NCBI RefSeq assembly: GCF_030445035.2
Contig: NC_080680.1
Coordinates: 98,399,157-98,463,156 of the forward strand
Direction: 5' to 3'
Source: Dasypus novemcinctus
Taxonomy: Eukaryota; Chordata; Mammalia; Cingulata; Dasypodidae
Length of the DNA stretch: 64,000 nt
The translations under genes and the position numbers were made by a program. Below are positions 1 through 12,429 of the stretch, in pieces (position 1 is the first letter of the stretch; the number at the start of each line of letters is the position of its first letter). A model generated the notes under the pieces. It ran no database searches, was not told the DNA's origin, and worked only from the letters and a program-made list of their open reading frames with translations.

Positions 1-335
1 GGCCTCCTTGACCCGTATGGAGCTGACCCACCCACAGTGCTGATGCGCGCAAGGAATGCCATGCCACTCAGGGGTGTCCCCCACATAGGGAGCCCCACGT
101 GCAAGGAGTGTGCCCTGTAGGGAGAGCCGCCCAGTGCAAAAGAAAATGCAGACTGCCCAAGAATGGCACTGCATGCACAGACAGCTGACACAAGATGACA
201 CAATATAAAGAAACACAGATTTCTGTGCCACTGACAACAACAGAAGCTGACAAAGAAGACACAGCAAATAGACACAGAGAACAGACAACTGGGGCAGTGG
301 GGGTGGGTATAAATAAATAAATAAATCTTTAAATT
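1..335 (+). mobile_element. Long-type DAS SINE, 5' end cut off by the window edge
   Basis: The body matches the other long SINEs in this window: the GGCCTCCTTGACCC block, the 'gcaaggagtg' repeat, then 'gacacagagaacagacaac' and an A-rich tail of ATAA repeats. The tRNA-like head lies outside the window. Reading frames across it are repeat-derived. Confidence 0.85.
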
Positions 336-578
336 GGAAATTGAGACTGCCATCTGGCCACTTTGGCTCCTTAGGTCATAAAGCAAACATTAAGAATAAG
401 GGAAGTTCTTAATGTCCCCTATTTTGGTCCCTGAAGATATTTTGGTTTCTGGTTTTCTTGAGACCAAATTGCTGTCATTCCTCCTTGAATTCTGAAGATA
501 TGCAGGGTTCTTCTAATCAATTCCACACACAATAACCTTTATTTTCCCTTGGCTTAAGACAGCAAGAATGGAGTTTGT

Positions 579-984
579 GGGAAGCAGACTTGGCCCAGTG
601 GTTAGGGTGTCCATCTACCACATGGGAGGTCCGTGGTTCAAACCCCAGGCCTCCTTGACCCATGTGGAGCTGGCCCATGCACAGTGCTGATGCGCGCAAG
701 GAGTGCTGTGCCATGCAGGGATGTCCCCCACATAGGGGAGCCCCACGCGCAAGGAGTGAGCCCCATAAGGAGAACTGCCCAGTGCGCAAGAAAGTTCAGC
801 CTGCCCAGGAATGGTGCCACACACACGGAGAGTTGACACAGCAAGATGACACCACAAAAAGAAACAGATTCCCGTGCTGCTGACAACAACAGAAGCGGAC
901 AAAGAAGAACACACAGCAAATAGACACAGAGAACAGACAACCGGGGAGTGGGGGGAAGGGGAGAGAAATTAAAAAAAAAAAAAG
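579..984 (+). mobile_element. Long-type DAS SINE with target-site duplication
   Basis: It has the full head ('gggaagcagacttggccc'), a B-box-like 'ggttcaaacccc', the long body and an A tail. The flanks carry near-identical 13-bp copies at 566-578 and 985-997 (one mismatch), as expected for L1-driven retrotransposition. The first ten bases resemble a tRNA acceptor and D-arm region, but no tRNA fold continues beyond the B box. Confidence 0.9.
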
Positions 985-997
985 GAATGGCGTTTGC

Positions 998-2200
998 AAC
1001 CTCCCTGATGCCCTCATGCCTGCTTTGCAAACACACACGGTATTTTCCTCACGTGGCTCTATCAGGTAAAACAGAAGCAAACACACATAGTATTTTCTTC
1101 ACATGACTCTATCAGGTAAAACGGAAGCATGACTATAATAATTTTTGTAATCCTAGTGAAAGCTCTGAGGGTTCAAGAAGATTTTCAGTGACATTCCACA
1201 TTCACGCATTACCTAAGTTTCCACTGGATGTCAGACCCTGTGCAAGGCACCGGAGAGACGATGGTGAAGCACGACCAGGCCTTGGAACAAGTTGGAAAGC
1301 CAACCTGTTTTGTACCATGCTGCAAAAAATTATGTTTGGAATTATCAGCTCTTGCAGCCCAGTCCACCCTTATTCCCATATTAATCAGGAATAACTGCAA
1401 ATGTTTTTTTTGGGTGAAAAAATCTCCATCATTTCATTTTATTATTATTTCTTCTTCTTCTTTTCTTCCTCCTTCTTTTCCTTTCCCCCCTTCCCCCCAT
1501 TTTCCTTCTCCTTCTTTTTTGCCTTTTCTCCATCTTTAAAACAATGGTTACATATACCCATTATGTCACATGAAAGTTCATAATGTGGGACCATGTAATC
1601 ACTGCCAAAAATTTGGAGGAACTTCCTTCCCCACTTTTCAGTCAAGGAGTTGAATTGCCTGGAGGTCTGACATCCAGTTAAATTACTGGAGTTTTTCTTT
1701 CTTCTTCCTCAAAATAATGTCCTAAATAAATTACAGATTCAAAGAGCTTTCCTAATCAGCTTCTTCAGTTGAGGCATTTGACTCCAGGTTCTTCTATCTT
1801 CACTCAGTTATTGTTTGAAGTGTAGGTGGAGTCCTTGGTAAATAACACCTACCTAAGACTCACAAGTTATCTCAAAGTAGACAAGAAGCAAAAAAGTACC
1901 CCAAGTATGTTAATCAGTCAAAGAGATACTGATGCAAAGTACCAGAAATCTGTTGGTTTTTATAAAGGGTCTTTATTTGGGGTAAAAGTTTACAGTGACA
2001 AGGCCATAAAAGAATCCAAATCAAGGTACCATAAGAGGTACTTTCTCACCAAAGTCAGTTGCCAAGTGTTAAAGTAAGATGGCAGGCCTAGTTGCTCCTT
2101 CCTTCTTCCCTTTAAGGCTCTGTGGGTCCAGCTTTTTCTGATCTCAGCCCTGGACAGCCAATTGACCATCTGTTAGTGGAGGATTGTAGCAATGCTCACC
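998..2200. other. Non-coding stretch with a polypyrimidine tract
   Basis: No gene is visible. A short direct repeat occurs near 1029-1065 and 1080-1125: a copy of 'ctctatcaggtaaaacagaagca' appears twice with small changes. A TTC/TTCC-rich pyrimidine tract covers about 1437-1540. The remainder is unassigned AT-rich sequence. Confidence 0.5.
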
Positions 2201-2439
2201 CTGAGTTTTAGTGGAAAGAATGTGATTACCTTGCACACAGTAGGTGCTCATGAAATCTGTTAAGTGATGCTGTGAAGTTAACAGGGGAGGGATTATGCAC
2301 ACTGATTTACAAACAAGGAAAATGAAGTTCATCGGAGCAGGGTCAGGATTTGTCCATGGTCATAGAAGGTGGACTGGGCTCTTCAAAATATAAAACTATT
2401 ACCTTTTCTGCCATTTGATACCACTGAACAACATGATGT

Positions 2440-2860
2440 GCTCAGATTTTAATAAGAATAGTAGCAAAAGAAGCTTTCCTTTGTTAAGCATTTGACATGT
2501 GCCAAACTCTTCTTATAAGTACTTTTATCTATCCTGGGGCCCCACATTACACGTCTCACCCTGTAGCATGCCCTCACCCATGTCCTGAATGTGTACTTTC
2601 CCTTTTCCTCATTTCTCATTAAACCCTTTTACTGGCCTCATTAAAAATAAAAAGTACATGAATGAACACATTTACCGTTATGAGGAGGTACTACTATTAT
2701 GTCCATCTTACAGATGAAAAGGTCTGGGATTCATCAAGGTGAAGTGATGTGCCCTAAGCTATACACAAGGACAAAGTCTGCTTGGGTCTTGAAAGAAACC
2801 CTGGTTCTTCCTGACTCCAAAACTCATGCTCTTAACCCCCACATTATAATTTCCTCAATA
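2440..2860 (-). repeat. MIR-type SINE remnant, interrupted
   Basis: The pieces at about 2440-2530 and 2672-2850 have the order of an inverted MIR: 'catttgacatgtgccaaac', then a 'ccatcttacagatgaaaagg' core and a degraded tRNA-like end. About 140 bp of other sequence separates them. Confidence 0.55.
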
Positions 2861-3599
2861 AATAAAATAACCTTGGAATGTGATGCTGATTGTCTAAATC
2901 CAAAGTTATTAGCCAGATGTCTCCATCTTCTCAGATAAGCTCAGCTGTCAGCTAATGATTTATGAGCATGAAATGCCAAAGCTGGTTTTGTGCTCATTTG
3001 CGTGTCTTGTTAAGGTCCTTTCTGCATGATAGTAGTAGCTGGCCTCTCAGTGTAGTGACTTCCCTAGAATGGTCTTTTGCAATATGGAATCAAAGTCTTG
3101 AGCTTGATCAGGAACTCCCAATATTGTAAGTAGGGAAGCCATTTCATCTCTCTTAGCTTCCTTTTCTCCTCTGTAAAAGAAGGGTAAAAGGTGAGCCTGC
3201 AATGGCTTCTTGTACCAGAAAGGAAAGAAGTGCTCAGAGGTATTGGAGCTGGCTTGGAGGAGCAACCACAGATCAAATTTAGGGCAATCTGAACCTCAAA
3301 ATAAATGATAATTATAATGGATTATTACACATTAAATTTTTTTTTAAATCCATGATTCCATACTGATACTTTAACAAATAACAAAGGTAAAAGAAAGGAG
3401 AGAGCTCTGCTTTACAGAAAACTGTCAACTAATACATGTAGAAATTAGAAAATACCATTTTACGACCACCATAGTAATAATTGATTCAGGTAAGATCATC
3501 AATGGGTGCTAAAACCATTGGGTAAAAGGTTGTTGGGCAACAGGTTATTCATGTACTCTCAAAGTATCTCCCCAGATATTACCTATTAATCACAAAGAT

Positions 3600-4130
3600 A
3601 AAAAAGCACTTGTGGTAGGCTTTTGTGGACCCCAGAAAATTACAACCTTAAATTAATCCATTCCTGTGGGTGTGAACCTAATACAGGTGAACCTTTTGAT
3701 TAGATTCAGTTAAAGGCCGTTTATTAGATTATTTCAGTAAGGCACAGCCCAGGGTGGGTCTTAATCCTCTTACTGGAGTCCTCTACAAATGGGATGAATA
3801 CAGAGAGACAGAGAGAACCTCCAAAAGCGGAGAAAGTCCCAAAAACTAGAAGCTGAGAGCTATGGAACCTGGGAGAGAGGAAGCCACAGCAGCAGAAAGA
3901 AAGCTGAAGAAGCCAGAAGCTGAAAGCAAGGAGACCTGGAGAAGAAGGGAGAGAGCAGATGACCCCATTGTGTCCTGCCATGTGACAGGAGTCCAGAGCA
4001 TTGCCTGATGCCTTGATCTGGACATCTTTCCAGCCTCAGAACTGTAAGCCTATAAGTGCATAAATTCCCATTGTAAAAACCAATCCATTTCTCCTATACT
4101 GCCTTGGCAGCCTTTAGCAAACTAAAACAG
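3600..4130 (+). repeat. MaLR-type (MLT1/MST-like) LTR remnant
   Basis: The order of blocks matches ERVL-MaLR solo LTRs: a 'ggtgggtcttaatcctctta' segment, a purine-rich centre with 'gccatgtgacagga', then 'gccttgatctggacatcttt', 'ccagcctcagaactgtaagc' and an 'agcaaactaaaacag' end. It has no coding capacity. The subfamily is not resolved. Confidence 0.6.
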
Positions 4131-4139
4131 TACCTTGGC

Positions 4140-4840
4140 AGTGGAGACATGTGGTAGACCCCTAACCAAGTGACCAAACTTAGCATACCAGTAATGGGAG
4201 AAGCTGACAATATGTGCTTCCTGATGTAATGCACCAAAAAGACACAGTATCACTAGAATTGCATTTTTGCCCAAAAAATGCATAATTTGAATCTAATAAT
4301 AAGGAAACACTACTGTGGGATATTTTATGAAACAACTGGCCTGGATTTTTCAAAAATGGCAATGTCATGAAAGGCTACAATTTATTTTTTTTTAAATACT
4401 AAAGGTGGGGAAAACTGTTCCAGACTAATGGGGACCAAAGGGACATGACAATTAAATGCTTGCTAAACTGCCAAATTTGAAAAATGAAAAGAAGGTACAG
4501 AGGACATTATCAGCAAGTTGGAGAAATTTAAACATGATTGTTAAAAGATATGATTTTATCAAACTTACATTTATCTAGCATGATATTGGCATCATAATTA
4601 TGTAGAAAAATTGTCCTTGTACTTAGGAGATATGTGCTAAAGAGTCATGATTATCAGCAACTTTCAAATAGTTCAGAAATAAAAAGTGTGTGTGTGTGTA
4701 CATATACACAGACAGAAAGCAACCATATCCAAATTGGCGAATCTCTAAATGAAGGGTATATGGGTATTTATTGCATTGTTCTTTCAACTTTTCTGTTTAT
4801 CTGACTTTTTCAAATTAAATATTGAAGGGAAAGAGGGAAC
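4140..4840 (+). repeat. Old LINE-1-type 3' end remnant
   Basis: It contains 'attatgtagaaaaattgtcc', an 'aactttcaaatagttcagaa' block, a short (TG)n, and an ending with 'ttctttcaacttttctg'. This is the usual order of ancient L1 3' UTRs. The segment at 22240-22620 shows the same order. Confidence 0.5.
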
Positions 4841-5339
4841 AAAATAATTTCAATCTTCAAAAAGAGATCCAAGGAGACAACATAGGTAAGGTGTCTGGCA
4901 CACAATAGATAATAAAATGTAGCTCCTATTGGGGGACCATAGTTACCTAAGGTCAAATGAGTAAATCTTTGCAAAGTATCATTTAATATTCATTCAACAA
5001 ACACATACTCAGCAGCACCTCATATGTGCAGGGCCTGTGCTAGAAGCTAGGGACAGAGTGAGGAGGAAGATATATTCCCTTCCCATGCCGTGCATAGAAG
5101 ATAGTGAAAGAAGACAGATGGCCAGTTAATTACAACACAGGATAAGTGCCCACAGTAGGGAAACAGATTTGGCAAAAGAAAGTGACTGATTGTATCAAAG
5201 GTTAAAATCAAGAACCTTGGGGCCAGTTGTCCACTTCCTGGTTTTCATGGTAAGGTAACCAGCAGGTTGCACCTGAATTTCTAGGTGCACCGACCGATCT
5301 CCAGATGGACCAAGTCATCTCAGAAATAGTGAAGTCCTG

Positions 5340-5545
5340 GCCCTAGACAAGGGTTCCTAAACTTTTCTGTTCCACAGACCCCTTTGCCAGTCAGGTAAAC
5401 CAAATACCCCTTACTAAGTCCACACTATACCGTGTATTATTTAAGAAATATATCACACCTGCACCAGCACGTCCCCACAAGCATGCTTTTTTAAAATTTC
5501 AATTCAAGTTCACGGACCCCTTGTTAAGAAGCCCTGGTCTCGACT
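5340..5545 (+). repeat. hAT-type DNA transposon remnant
   Basis: It starts 'agggttcctaaacttttctg' and ends 'tcacggaccccttgttaagaag ccctgg' in inverted relation. These are the terminal inverted repeats of non-autonomous hAT/Charlie elements. No transposase frame is left. Confidence 0.5.
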
Positions 5546-5894
5546 GAAGCTGGGATGAACCCCTGCAGAAATGCTGGAGCCAGAAGTCCTGAGCTGGGAA
5601 CATGAAGCCCAGTGGTTACAGCCTCGCCCAGGCTCCAGCCACACTGGCCTCCCTTCGGTTTCTCCGGTAAACCTGGCCCTCCCTGCCTTTGGCCTTAGCA
5701 AGGCTAACCAGCGTGGACTGCTGGCACTGCTCTGACCCATGCTAATTCCCCCATCTCTCAGGTCTCCTCCTCAGAGGCCCGGCTGAACCTTCCTTCCTGA
5801 CCCCCACAACTCAACCAAGGCTCCTGGGTTTCCTTTCCACACAGCTCTCCTTCAATTGTAAATGATTTCTGTAAAATTATCTGTTCCATGTATG

Positions 5895-6035
5895 AGTTCC
5901 TTGTTAGAATGCAGCTCCATGAGGGCAGAGACTGCCTCCCTCATATTCACAGTGGTTTCCCCAGCACTGAGCACAGTGCCCAGCTCCAGTGACACCCAAG
6001 AAACATTGTTAAAAGAATGAATGAGAGAATCCAGG
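5895..6035 (+). repeat. L2 LINE 3' end remnant
   Basis: 'agctccatgagggcagagac', then 'ccccagcactgagcacagtg' and an 'aatgaatgag' end are the consensus landmarks of an L2 3' terminus. Confidence 0.65.
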
Positions 6036-6109
6036 AGTCTGTGTGAGGTCTCAGAGAAGGAAACAGGAAGAGAACACACAGGTGCACTTTTTTTTTTTTT
6101 TTTTTGGTC

Positions 6110-6290
6110 TAGTAAGTGCCAGGCTCTTGGCTCACAATCATCTTATTGATTTCTCAAAAACAGAGAGGTAGGTATCGCCTCAGTTTACAGTGAGGAGATA
6201 AGGATGCAAGAAGTTAAATGTCTTGTCAAAGAACTGACAGACACCTGGCACAGCCTAGATTCCACTACAGGTGTGCTGGTGTTAGAGCCA
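6110..6290 (-). repeat. MIR-like remnant
   Basis: Antisense MIR landmarks are present: 'agtgccaggctcttggc', 'gaggtaggtatcgcctcag' and a degraded tRNA-like end. It follows a T tract at about 6089-6105. Confidence 0.45.
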
Positions 6291-6754
6291 GGACTTCCTT
6301 CTGCGTGGAGGAAGTGATCGACGCCCCGACAGCCCCACTCATCCCTGCACCCACCTCTGCACCGCACAGTCGAGGGTGCTCTGGATTCTGCATGGATCTG
6401 GGCATAGAAGTAAATCATAAAAATCACAGTGACAGCCATAACAACCTTGCCCACATTGATGAAAAATGCTTTCAAACAAATCATGTTCAAATCAGTATCT
6501 TTTTTTATCCTATAATTGGTCTAGCAGTTGGTGAATGCATAAGTAACTCCTAATGTGTGCTTTTTAGTTTAAAAGAGTGTGTTCTCGGGCAAATTCTCCT
6601 CTTGCCTTTCAAACTCATTTTTAGAGGTTTTTACCATCTAGACCTATATAGTTTTAAAACATTTAGTAGTCCAATTTGTTCATCTTTTCCTTTATGAATT
6701 TTAAAAACAAATTATAAAAGTGATAGAACTAATTTACTCATCTTTTTCTTGTAG

Positions 6755-7190
6755 TTCTTTTTTTTTTTTTAAGGTGTATTTTATTTATTTCTCTCCCCTT
6801 CCTGCCGCCTGCCCCCCCATTGCATGCTCTCTGTGTTCATTCTCTGTGTTCTTCTGTGTCCGCTTGCATTCTCAGCGGCACTGGGAATCTGTGTCTCTTT
6901 TTGATGCGTCATCTTGCTGCATCAGCTCTCCGTGTGTGCGGTGCCACTCCTGGGCGGGCTGCACTTTTCTCATGCAGAGCAGCTCAATGCAAGGTGCACT
7001 CCTTGCACGTGGGGTTCCCCTACACAGGGGACACCCCTACATGGGGACACCCCTGTGTGGTATGGCACTTCTTGTGCACGACAGTTCTGAGCATGGGCCA
7101 GCTCACCATGGGTGAAGAGGCCCTGGGTTTGAACCCTGGACCTCCCATATGGTAGGTGGACGCTCTATCAGTTGAGTCATGTCACTTCTG
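6755..7190 (-). mobile_element. Long-type DAS SINE, antisense
   Basis: It runs from a poly(T) start (reverse of the A tail) through the long body to 'ggtaggtggacgctctatca', the inverted tRNA-like head. It is more diverged than the copies at 579 and 7829. The two overlapping + strand frames of 111 and 131 codons over it are repeat translations. Confidence 0.88.
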
Positions 7191-7289
7191 TTTTCCTTTT
7201 CTTCATCCATTGGAAATGAGGCAGGAATTCGGTTTGTTTTTTTCAAATGGTCTAGCTTATTATGCCATCTCCAATGATTATCTAATGGA

Positions 7290-7640
7290 GAGCTTTTTTT
7301 TTAATGTTTTGACAATTTTTTTGTTACAGAAGTTATAGGTTTACAGAAAAATCATGTAGGGAATAAAGTTCCCATATATTCCCCCATTATTAAAACTTTG
7401 CATTAATGTGATACACTTGTTATAAATGATAAAAGAATATTATTATAATTGTACTATTAGCTATGGTCCATGGTTTACATTAGAGTGTCTACATATACAG
7501 TGTATAATCCTATGTTGTTGTTTTTATTTCATTCTACTAACATGTATACAGCTTAAAATTTCCCTTTTTAATCACATTCAAATATATATTCTTCAGTACT
7601 GTTAATTATGTTCACAATGTTGCACTGACACCTTCTACTT
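7290..7640 (-). repeat. L1-type 3' UTR remnant, antisense
   Basis: AT-rich sequence with 'ggtttacagaaaaatcatg', 'cccatatattcccccattat' and 'ctatggtccatggtttacat'. This is typical of inverted L1 3' UTRs, where the sense strand reads 'atggactatag'. Related wording recurs at 47690-47880 and 51480-51800. Confidence 0.5.
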
Positions 7641-7828
7641 ATAATCACATTAAAGCTAACACAAGCAGGGAGGCAGAAAACCCCGGTAAGAGTCCCTAAC
7701 TCCAGGGTACCCTCGGACAGGCCCCTTCCCCACAGCTGCGTCACACTCAGGTTTGCAGTTCTACTGTGTGGGAAGGGTGGACAAACCAAAAGAGTCCAGA
7801 AGAATTTTTGCATTAAAAAGAAATAGTA

Positions 7829-8247
7829 GGGAAGCAGACTTGGCCCAATGGATAGGGTGTCCGCCTACCACATGGGAGGCCCGTGGTTCAAACCCCGGGC
7901 CTCCTTGACCCATGTGGAGCTGGCCCATGCGCAGTGCTGATGCACGCAAGGAGTGCCGTGCCAGGGGTGCCCCCACACAGGGGAACCCCACGCGCAAGGA
8001 GTGTGCCCTGTAAGGAGAGCCACCCAGAGCGAAAGAAAGTACAGCCTGCCCAGGAATGGTGCCGCACACACGGAGAGCTGACACAAGATGACACAACAAG
8101 ATGAAACACAGATTTCCGTGCCGCTGATAAGGACAGAAGCAATCACAGAAGAACACACAGCCAATGGACACAGAGAGCAGACAACTGCGGGGGGCGGGGG
8201 GGGGGGGCAGAGAAAGAAATAAAAAATAAATCTTAAAAAAAAAAAAA
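7829..8247 (+). mobile_element. Long-type DAS SINE with target-site duplication
   Basis: It has a full head, B-box-like 'ggttcaaaccccg', the body, a G-rich run ('ggggggcggggggggggg') and an A tail. 'agaaatagta' directly precedes the element (7819-7828) and follows the tail (8247-8256). It is among the least diverged copies here. The frames of up to 136 codons over it are not genes. Confidence 0.9.
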
Positions 8248-8309
8248 GAAATAGTAAACTAAATTAACACTGAGATGCCTTTTATTCCCACTTATGTGAC
8301 TGGCAAATA

Positions 8310-8590
8310 TCGAAAAGATTGATATTACTTGTGGTTGGCAAAGAATTGGGGGGAACAAACTTTCCTAAGCTGGCTGGCTGCTGGTGGGAATGTAAATTGA
8401 TTCTGCCTTTTTTGGAGGGCAATTTGGTAACATCCATCAAATGTCAAATGCACGTGTTCTTGGACCTAGAAATTTCTAGCAATTCTGAGAAGTGGAGAAT
8501 GATACAGAGTTATTCACAGAAACATTGTTCATCATAGAGAAACATTGGAAACAACCAAAACGCCCATCAACAGCAAGTTGAATAAATAAA
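8310..8590 (+). repeat. Old L1 ORF2/3' UTR fragment
   Basis: 'ggtgggaatgtaaattgatt', 'aaacattgttcatcatagag' and 'caaccaaaacgcccatcaac' are the standard landmarks near the end of L1 ORF2. No frame is intact. Confidence 0.6.
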
Positions 8591-8599
8591 CAATGGCAT

Positions 8600-8820
8600 A
8601 ATGTAGTAGTCAGGCGTTTGAATCCTGATGCCCCCACTTCCTCGCTATGTGACATTAGGCAAGTTACTTAACCTCTCTGAACCTGAGTTTTCTTATGGGT
8701 AAAAACAAAATGATAATAAACTCTACCCCTAGGCTTGTTGTGAGGATTAAATGAGATAATACACATATAAAGTGTCAGTAGTACCTGGCACATAGTAAAT
8801 ACCCCACAAATATTAGCCAA
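8600..8820 (+). repeat. MIR SINE
   Basis: A well preserved MIR core: 'gctatgtgacattaggcaag', 'cttaacctctctgaacctga', 'ttgtgaggattaaatgagat' and 'acctggcacatagtaaatac', in sense order. Confidence 0.85.
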
Positions 8821-8829
8821 TTTAACCAT

Positions 8830-11020
8830 GACATTTGTTGGGGCAAAAATTGGGAAAGATTATTGGCTTTCTTTTAAATGGAATGCTGGGCATTATCTAA
8901 ACTCTTTGTTTGGCTACCTGGTTCTACAGGGGCCTGTGAATTTCATTGTCTTTGCTAGGCTCTTTCATAACCCTGTCAGTTGTAGACAAGTTGTAATGCA
9001 AATTATTCTGGCCCATAAAAATGGAGATTGATTTTGTCCTGTAAATGTATAATACAAGAGATGATTTCAGGCATTATATTTATTGCCCTATAGATCATAG
9101 GTATAGATAATACCACTTTTGCATCTATTAGCAAATTTATTTCAGCCTTCTTGATTGCTTATATAGATCTGTTCATCAGATTCTCCTTTGAAGTGGTTCT
9201 TTTATTAATTAACAAGTTAAATAAAAACCTTTACAAGTGTTCATTTTATATTTGTATGAGCATCACAATTTTACCTTTTAAAAATTATCCTTTAACCAAC
9301 AGTATGTCTAATATGACACTATCTTCATTATAATGGTGTATGTCTTTAAATGTCTTAGAGAAAGCCTGGAATGATGAACTGAAAAATGTTTATAAAGGCT
9401 GTCTCGGTGGTGGGCTGATAATCTTTTGGGAGACTTTTTTTTTTTACTCTTTATCTTTATTCATTTTTATATTGTCCAAATGTCTCTACACGGAGAATAT
9501 ATTTTATCATAAATTTAAAAGAATATTTTAAAATCTTCTGAAAGATTTTAAATGATACAACAGGAGATTTTCCTGCTGGGAGTGGCACTCTGGGATGGGA
9601 GAATGTTAGGAGGGACCCTCTATGTTCCGGGCTTGCTCCATAGGGCTTTGCGGTTAGTTGTTATTTAAAGAGACCCTTTGGGAAGTGGGGAGGCCGCTTA
9701 ATTCCCAGCAGACCTGTTTTTCCTGACACAGTACACTCAGGCATGAAAAGATCTGAAGTGGCCAAGCATCAAAGTCCTCATAGTGGCTGAGCTGGGGGGT
9801 GGCCAAGTCTGAGAGTTGGGTCTCGGCTTTAGCTCCTTCAGCCTCTTTGATCACGAGCTGGTAAATTAACTCGGGCTGAGGCCACAGTCCAGAGAATGTC
9901 AGCTCTGGAGGAGACTTGGCAATCGCCTAACCCAACCCCTTCTTTCTGCATTTGGGAAAATGGAGCCTTGGAGAAGGTGTACACAACAAGCTGTAAACCC
10001 AGGGGTCCAGATCCTGATCCAGGGCCCCATGTTGAGATGATTGTGAAGGGCCTTGAAGGCCAAGCTAAAGCGCTCACCCCGTGAGGCACCCCGTATGTTT
10101 GAACATGGGAAGGCCAAGGTCAGAGCTGTGGTTTAGTGTTTTCACTCAGAGCAGGGAGAAGCATGGCCCTCCCCACCTGGGGCCTGGGCAGGGAAGCGGG
10201 GACGCGGGGACGGGTGCGCAGGACACACTGCCCCTCTGTTCAAGCACAGTATCAAGTCTTTAATAAACTGCTGGCACAAAGCTGCCTGTGGTTTCATTGC
10301 CTTTGGGGGGGAAACTGGCTGCTCTTTTTTTGTTTTGTTTTGGGAAATACACTTTTGTGAGACTTTTGTTATACAAAGGAGGTTAGAAATCCGCCCTTGA
10401 AATGGAGAAGTTTAGAGCAATGAGGCAACATAATGGAAAGGCTGAGCTCTTGATGAGTTTTTTTTGGAGAGTTATAATGTTGACTGGCTTTTCTTGGGGT
10501 TAGAACTCGGCTGGCTAAGGGGTCTCTCAGAGTCCCTGCCAGAAACTGAGGAAAAAGGAAGTCCCTGGGGACTCTGAAGAGGCCAGGCAATGGATTATAG
10601 CTTCCGGACTTAAGTTTCTCTTTATTAAATGCAGTGTTCCCCAGCCTTGAGGCCTTAAGTCTCACAGTTTTTGCCATTTCAATGAACTAACCACACTATT
10701 GTTTCCTCAATATTTTTCTGTAATTCTCATTTTTAATAATAAATACATTTAAAAGAAAATTTATATCATCACATTGATGGAAAATCAACATCATTTCCAC
10801 AAAAATAAATACAAGGAAAACAAAACAATGCCACTAAATTCTAGCTAGGCACTGTTGCCCACTCTTTGTTAAAAAGAGGGACTGGCATGGTGTTAAAGAA
10901 CTTGTAAAGCAATGGTAGAAACAACATTATGCTTTCTCTCGATTTAATCAGAAGGAATAGAAGATAACAGAAAATGGAATGACTAACTCACTAAGTGGCT
11001 CAGTCATTTAATGCCAGAAT
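8830..11020. other. Gene-free stretch
   Basis: No exon, RNA gene or well-defined repeat is recognised. The part at about 9600-10350 is GC-richer and contains 'aacccaaccccttctttctg', reminiscent of an old mammalian interspersed repeat. The flanks are AT-rich. Short frames on both strands here lack any familiar motif. Confidence 0.4.
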
Positions 11021-11029
11021 TAGCTGTGG

Positions 11030-11270
11030 TTCCTCCACTGATGCTGGCCACACTTTGAAATATACGTTGGACAGTGCCCTGCTCTCCCACCTATTGGCTG
11101 AGGGACCTTGGGATAGTCCCTCAACTTCTCTGAGCTTCTGATTCTCATCTGGAAAGTGGGTGTGTTTAAAGCTGCCACCCCCCTGCCCCCCAGGCTTCTG
11201 GGGGATGCAGTGACATAAAGCCTGTGAAGCACTTAACCTGCTGTGCTCAGAGTAGTGATAATGATGATAA
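11030..11270 (+). repeat. MIR SINE remnant
   Basis: 'gctgagggaccttgggatag', 'tcaacttctctgagcttctg' and 'aagcctgtgaagcacttaac' follow the MIR sense order, with a C-rich insertion in the middle. Confidence 0.6.
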
Positions 11271-11991
11271 TGAAGGCTTTGGGGAACTGAGTGAGGAGTC
11301 TACCTCTTTGCTTGAGGAAGGAGCAGCAGACAGAGGAGACCAGCCAGGAGCTGCCTGGTCAAGAGGAGTTAGCTACCGCAAGGGTGGATTCGTGGAAGAT
11401 GGAGCATTCTCTGGGATCGTCAGAAATCTCACGAGAGTGAACCTGAGTAAAGATATAGGATTTCTGGTGGTCATGTAGGATGGATACTTGGACCATACTG
11501 GTCGAAGAGAAGGGAAACCCTTAAATGCCAGAAGATTTGAGGACCCTAGAAGATAAGCATTATAATTACTATCTTCCATTTTACATACAAGGAAAAAGAT
11601 TCTATAATATTGGTGACTACCAGAAAAATCATGGCAAACCTTTATTCTTTGTAATATTTCAATAAATGTCTCTTCTGAACATACCTAGTCAGGGCTAAAC
11701 TCTGGGATGGGAAGAGGGTTGGGGTGGGGTTGGACATGTAAATGAGTAAGATGAGGATTTGCAAAACAATATGGACAACATGATCTTATTTATGTAAAAG
11801 GAAAAAAAAAACCCACATCTTATGTATGTACAACCACATGCAAAGGCTTGGAAATAGATCTGGTAGTAGTGTTAACAGTGGGTGGAATAGGTGGGGAAAA
11901 GAGAACATTAGCTTAACCTGTATTGTTTGAGTTTATTAAAATGATCATAATATATTTTATATTTTTTGGGTTATTAAAAGATTTTTAAAGA

Positions 11992-12408
11992 GGGAAGCAG
12001 ACTTGGCCTGATGGATAGGGCGTCCACCTACTACATGGGAGGTCCACAGTTCAAACCCTGGGCCTCCTTGACCCATGTGGAGCTGGCCCATGCGCGGTGC
12101 TGATGCGCACAAGGAGTGCCGTGCCAGGGGTGCCCCTGCATAGGGGAGCCCCACGCGCAAGGAGTGCGTCCTGTAAGGCAAGTCGCCCAGCAGGAAAGAA
12201 AGTATAGCCTCCCCAGGAATGGCACTGCACTCAGGGAGAGCTGACACAACAAGATGACGCAACAAAAAGAAACACAGATTCCTGGTGCCGCTGATAAGGA
12301 TAGACGCGATCATGGAAGAACACATAGTGAATGGACACAGAGAGCAGACAATTGGGCGGGGTGCGGGAGGGGAGAGAAATAAATAAAAAATAAGTCTTTT
12401 AAAAAAAT
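11992..12408 (+). mobile_element. Long-type DAS SINE with target-site duplication
   Basis: Head 'gggaagcagacttggcct', B-box-like 'agttcaaaccctg', the long body and A tail. A near-identical 'atttttaaaga' duplication flanks it (about 11981-11991 and 12408-12420, with length change in the T run). Confidence 0.88.
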
Positions 12409-12429
12409 TTTTTTTAAAGAAATGACTGA

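Noticed and set aside
7761-8171. 136-codon frame and several similar frames (for example near 615-1036, 14766-15244, 44798-45240) encoding look-alike proteins
   Set aside because: They are translations of the repeated long-type DAS SINE. The shared peptide words come from the repeat, not from a gene family.
10369-11478. Frames of 84-102 codons at 10369-10677 (-) and 11224-11478 (+)
   Set aside because: No recognisable motif, no splice or promoter context, and the second begins within a MIR remnant.
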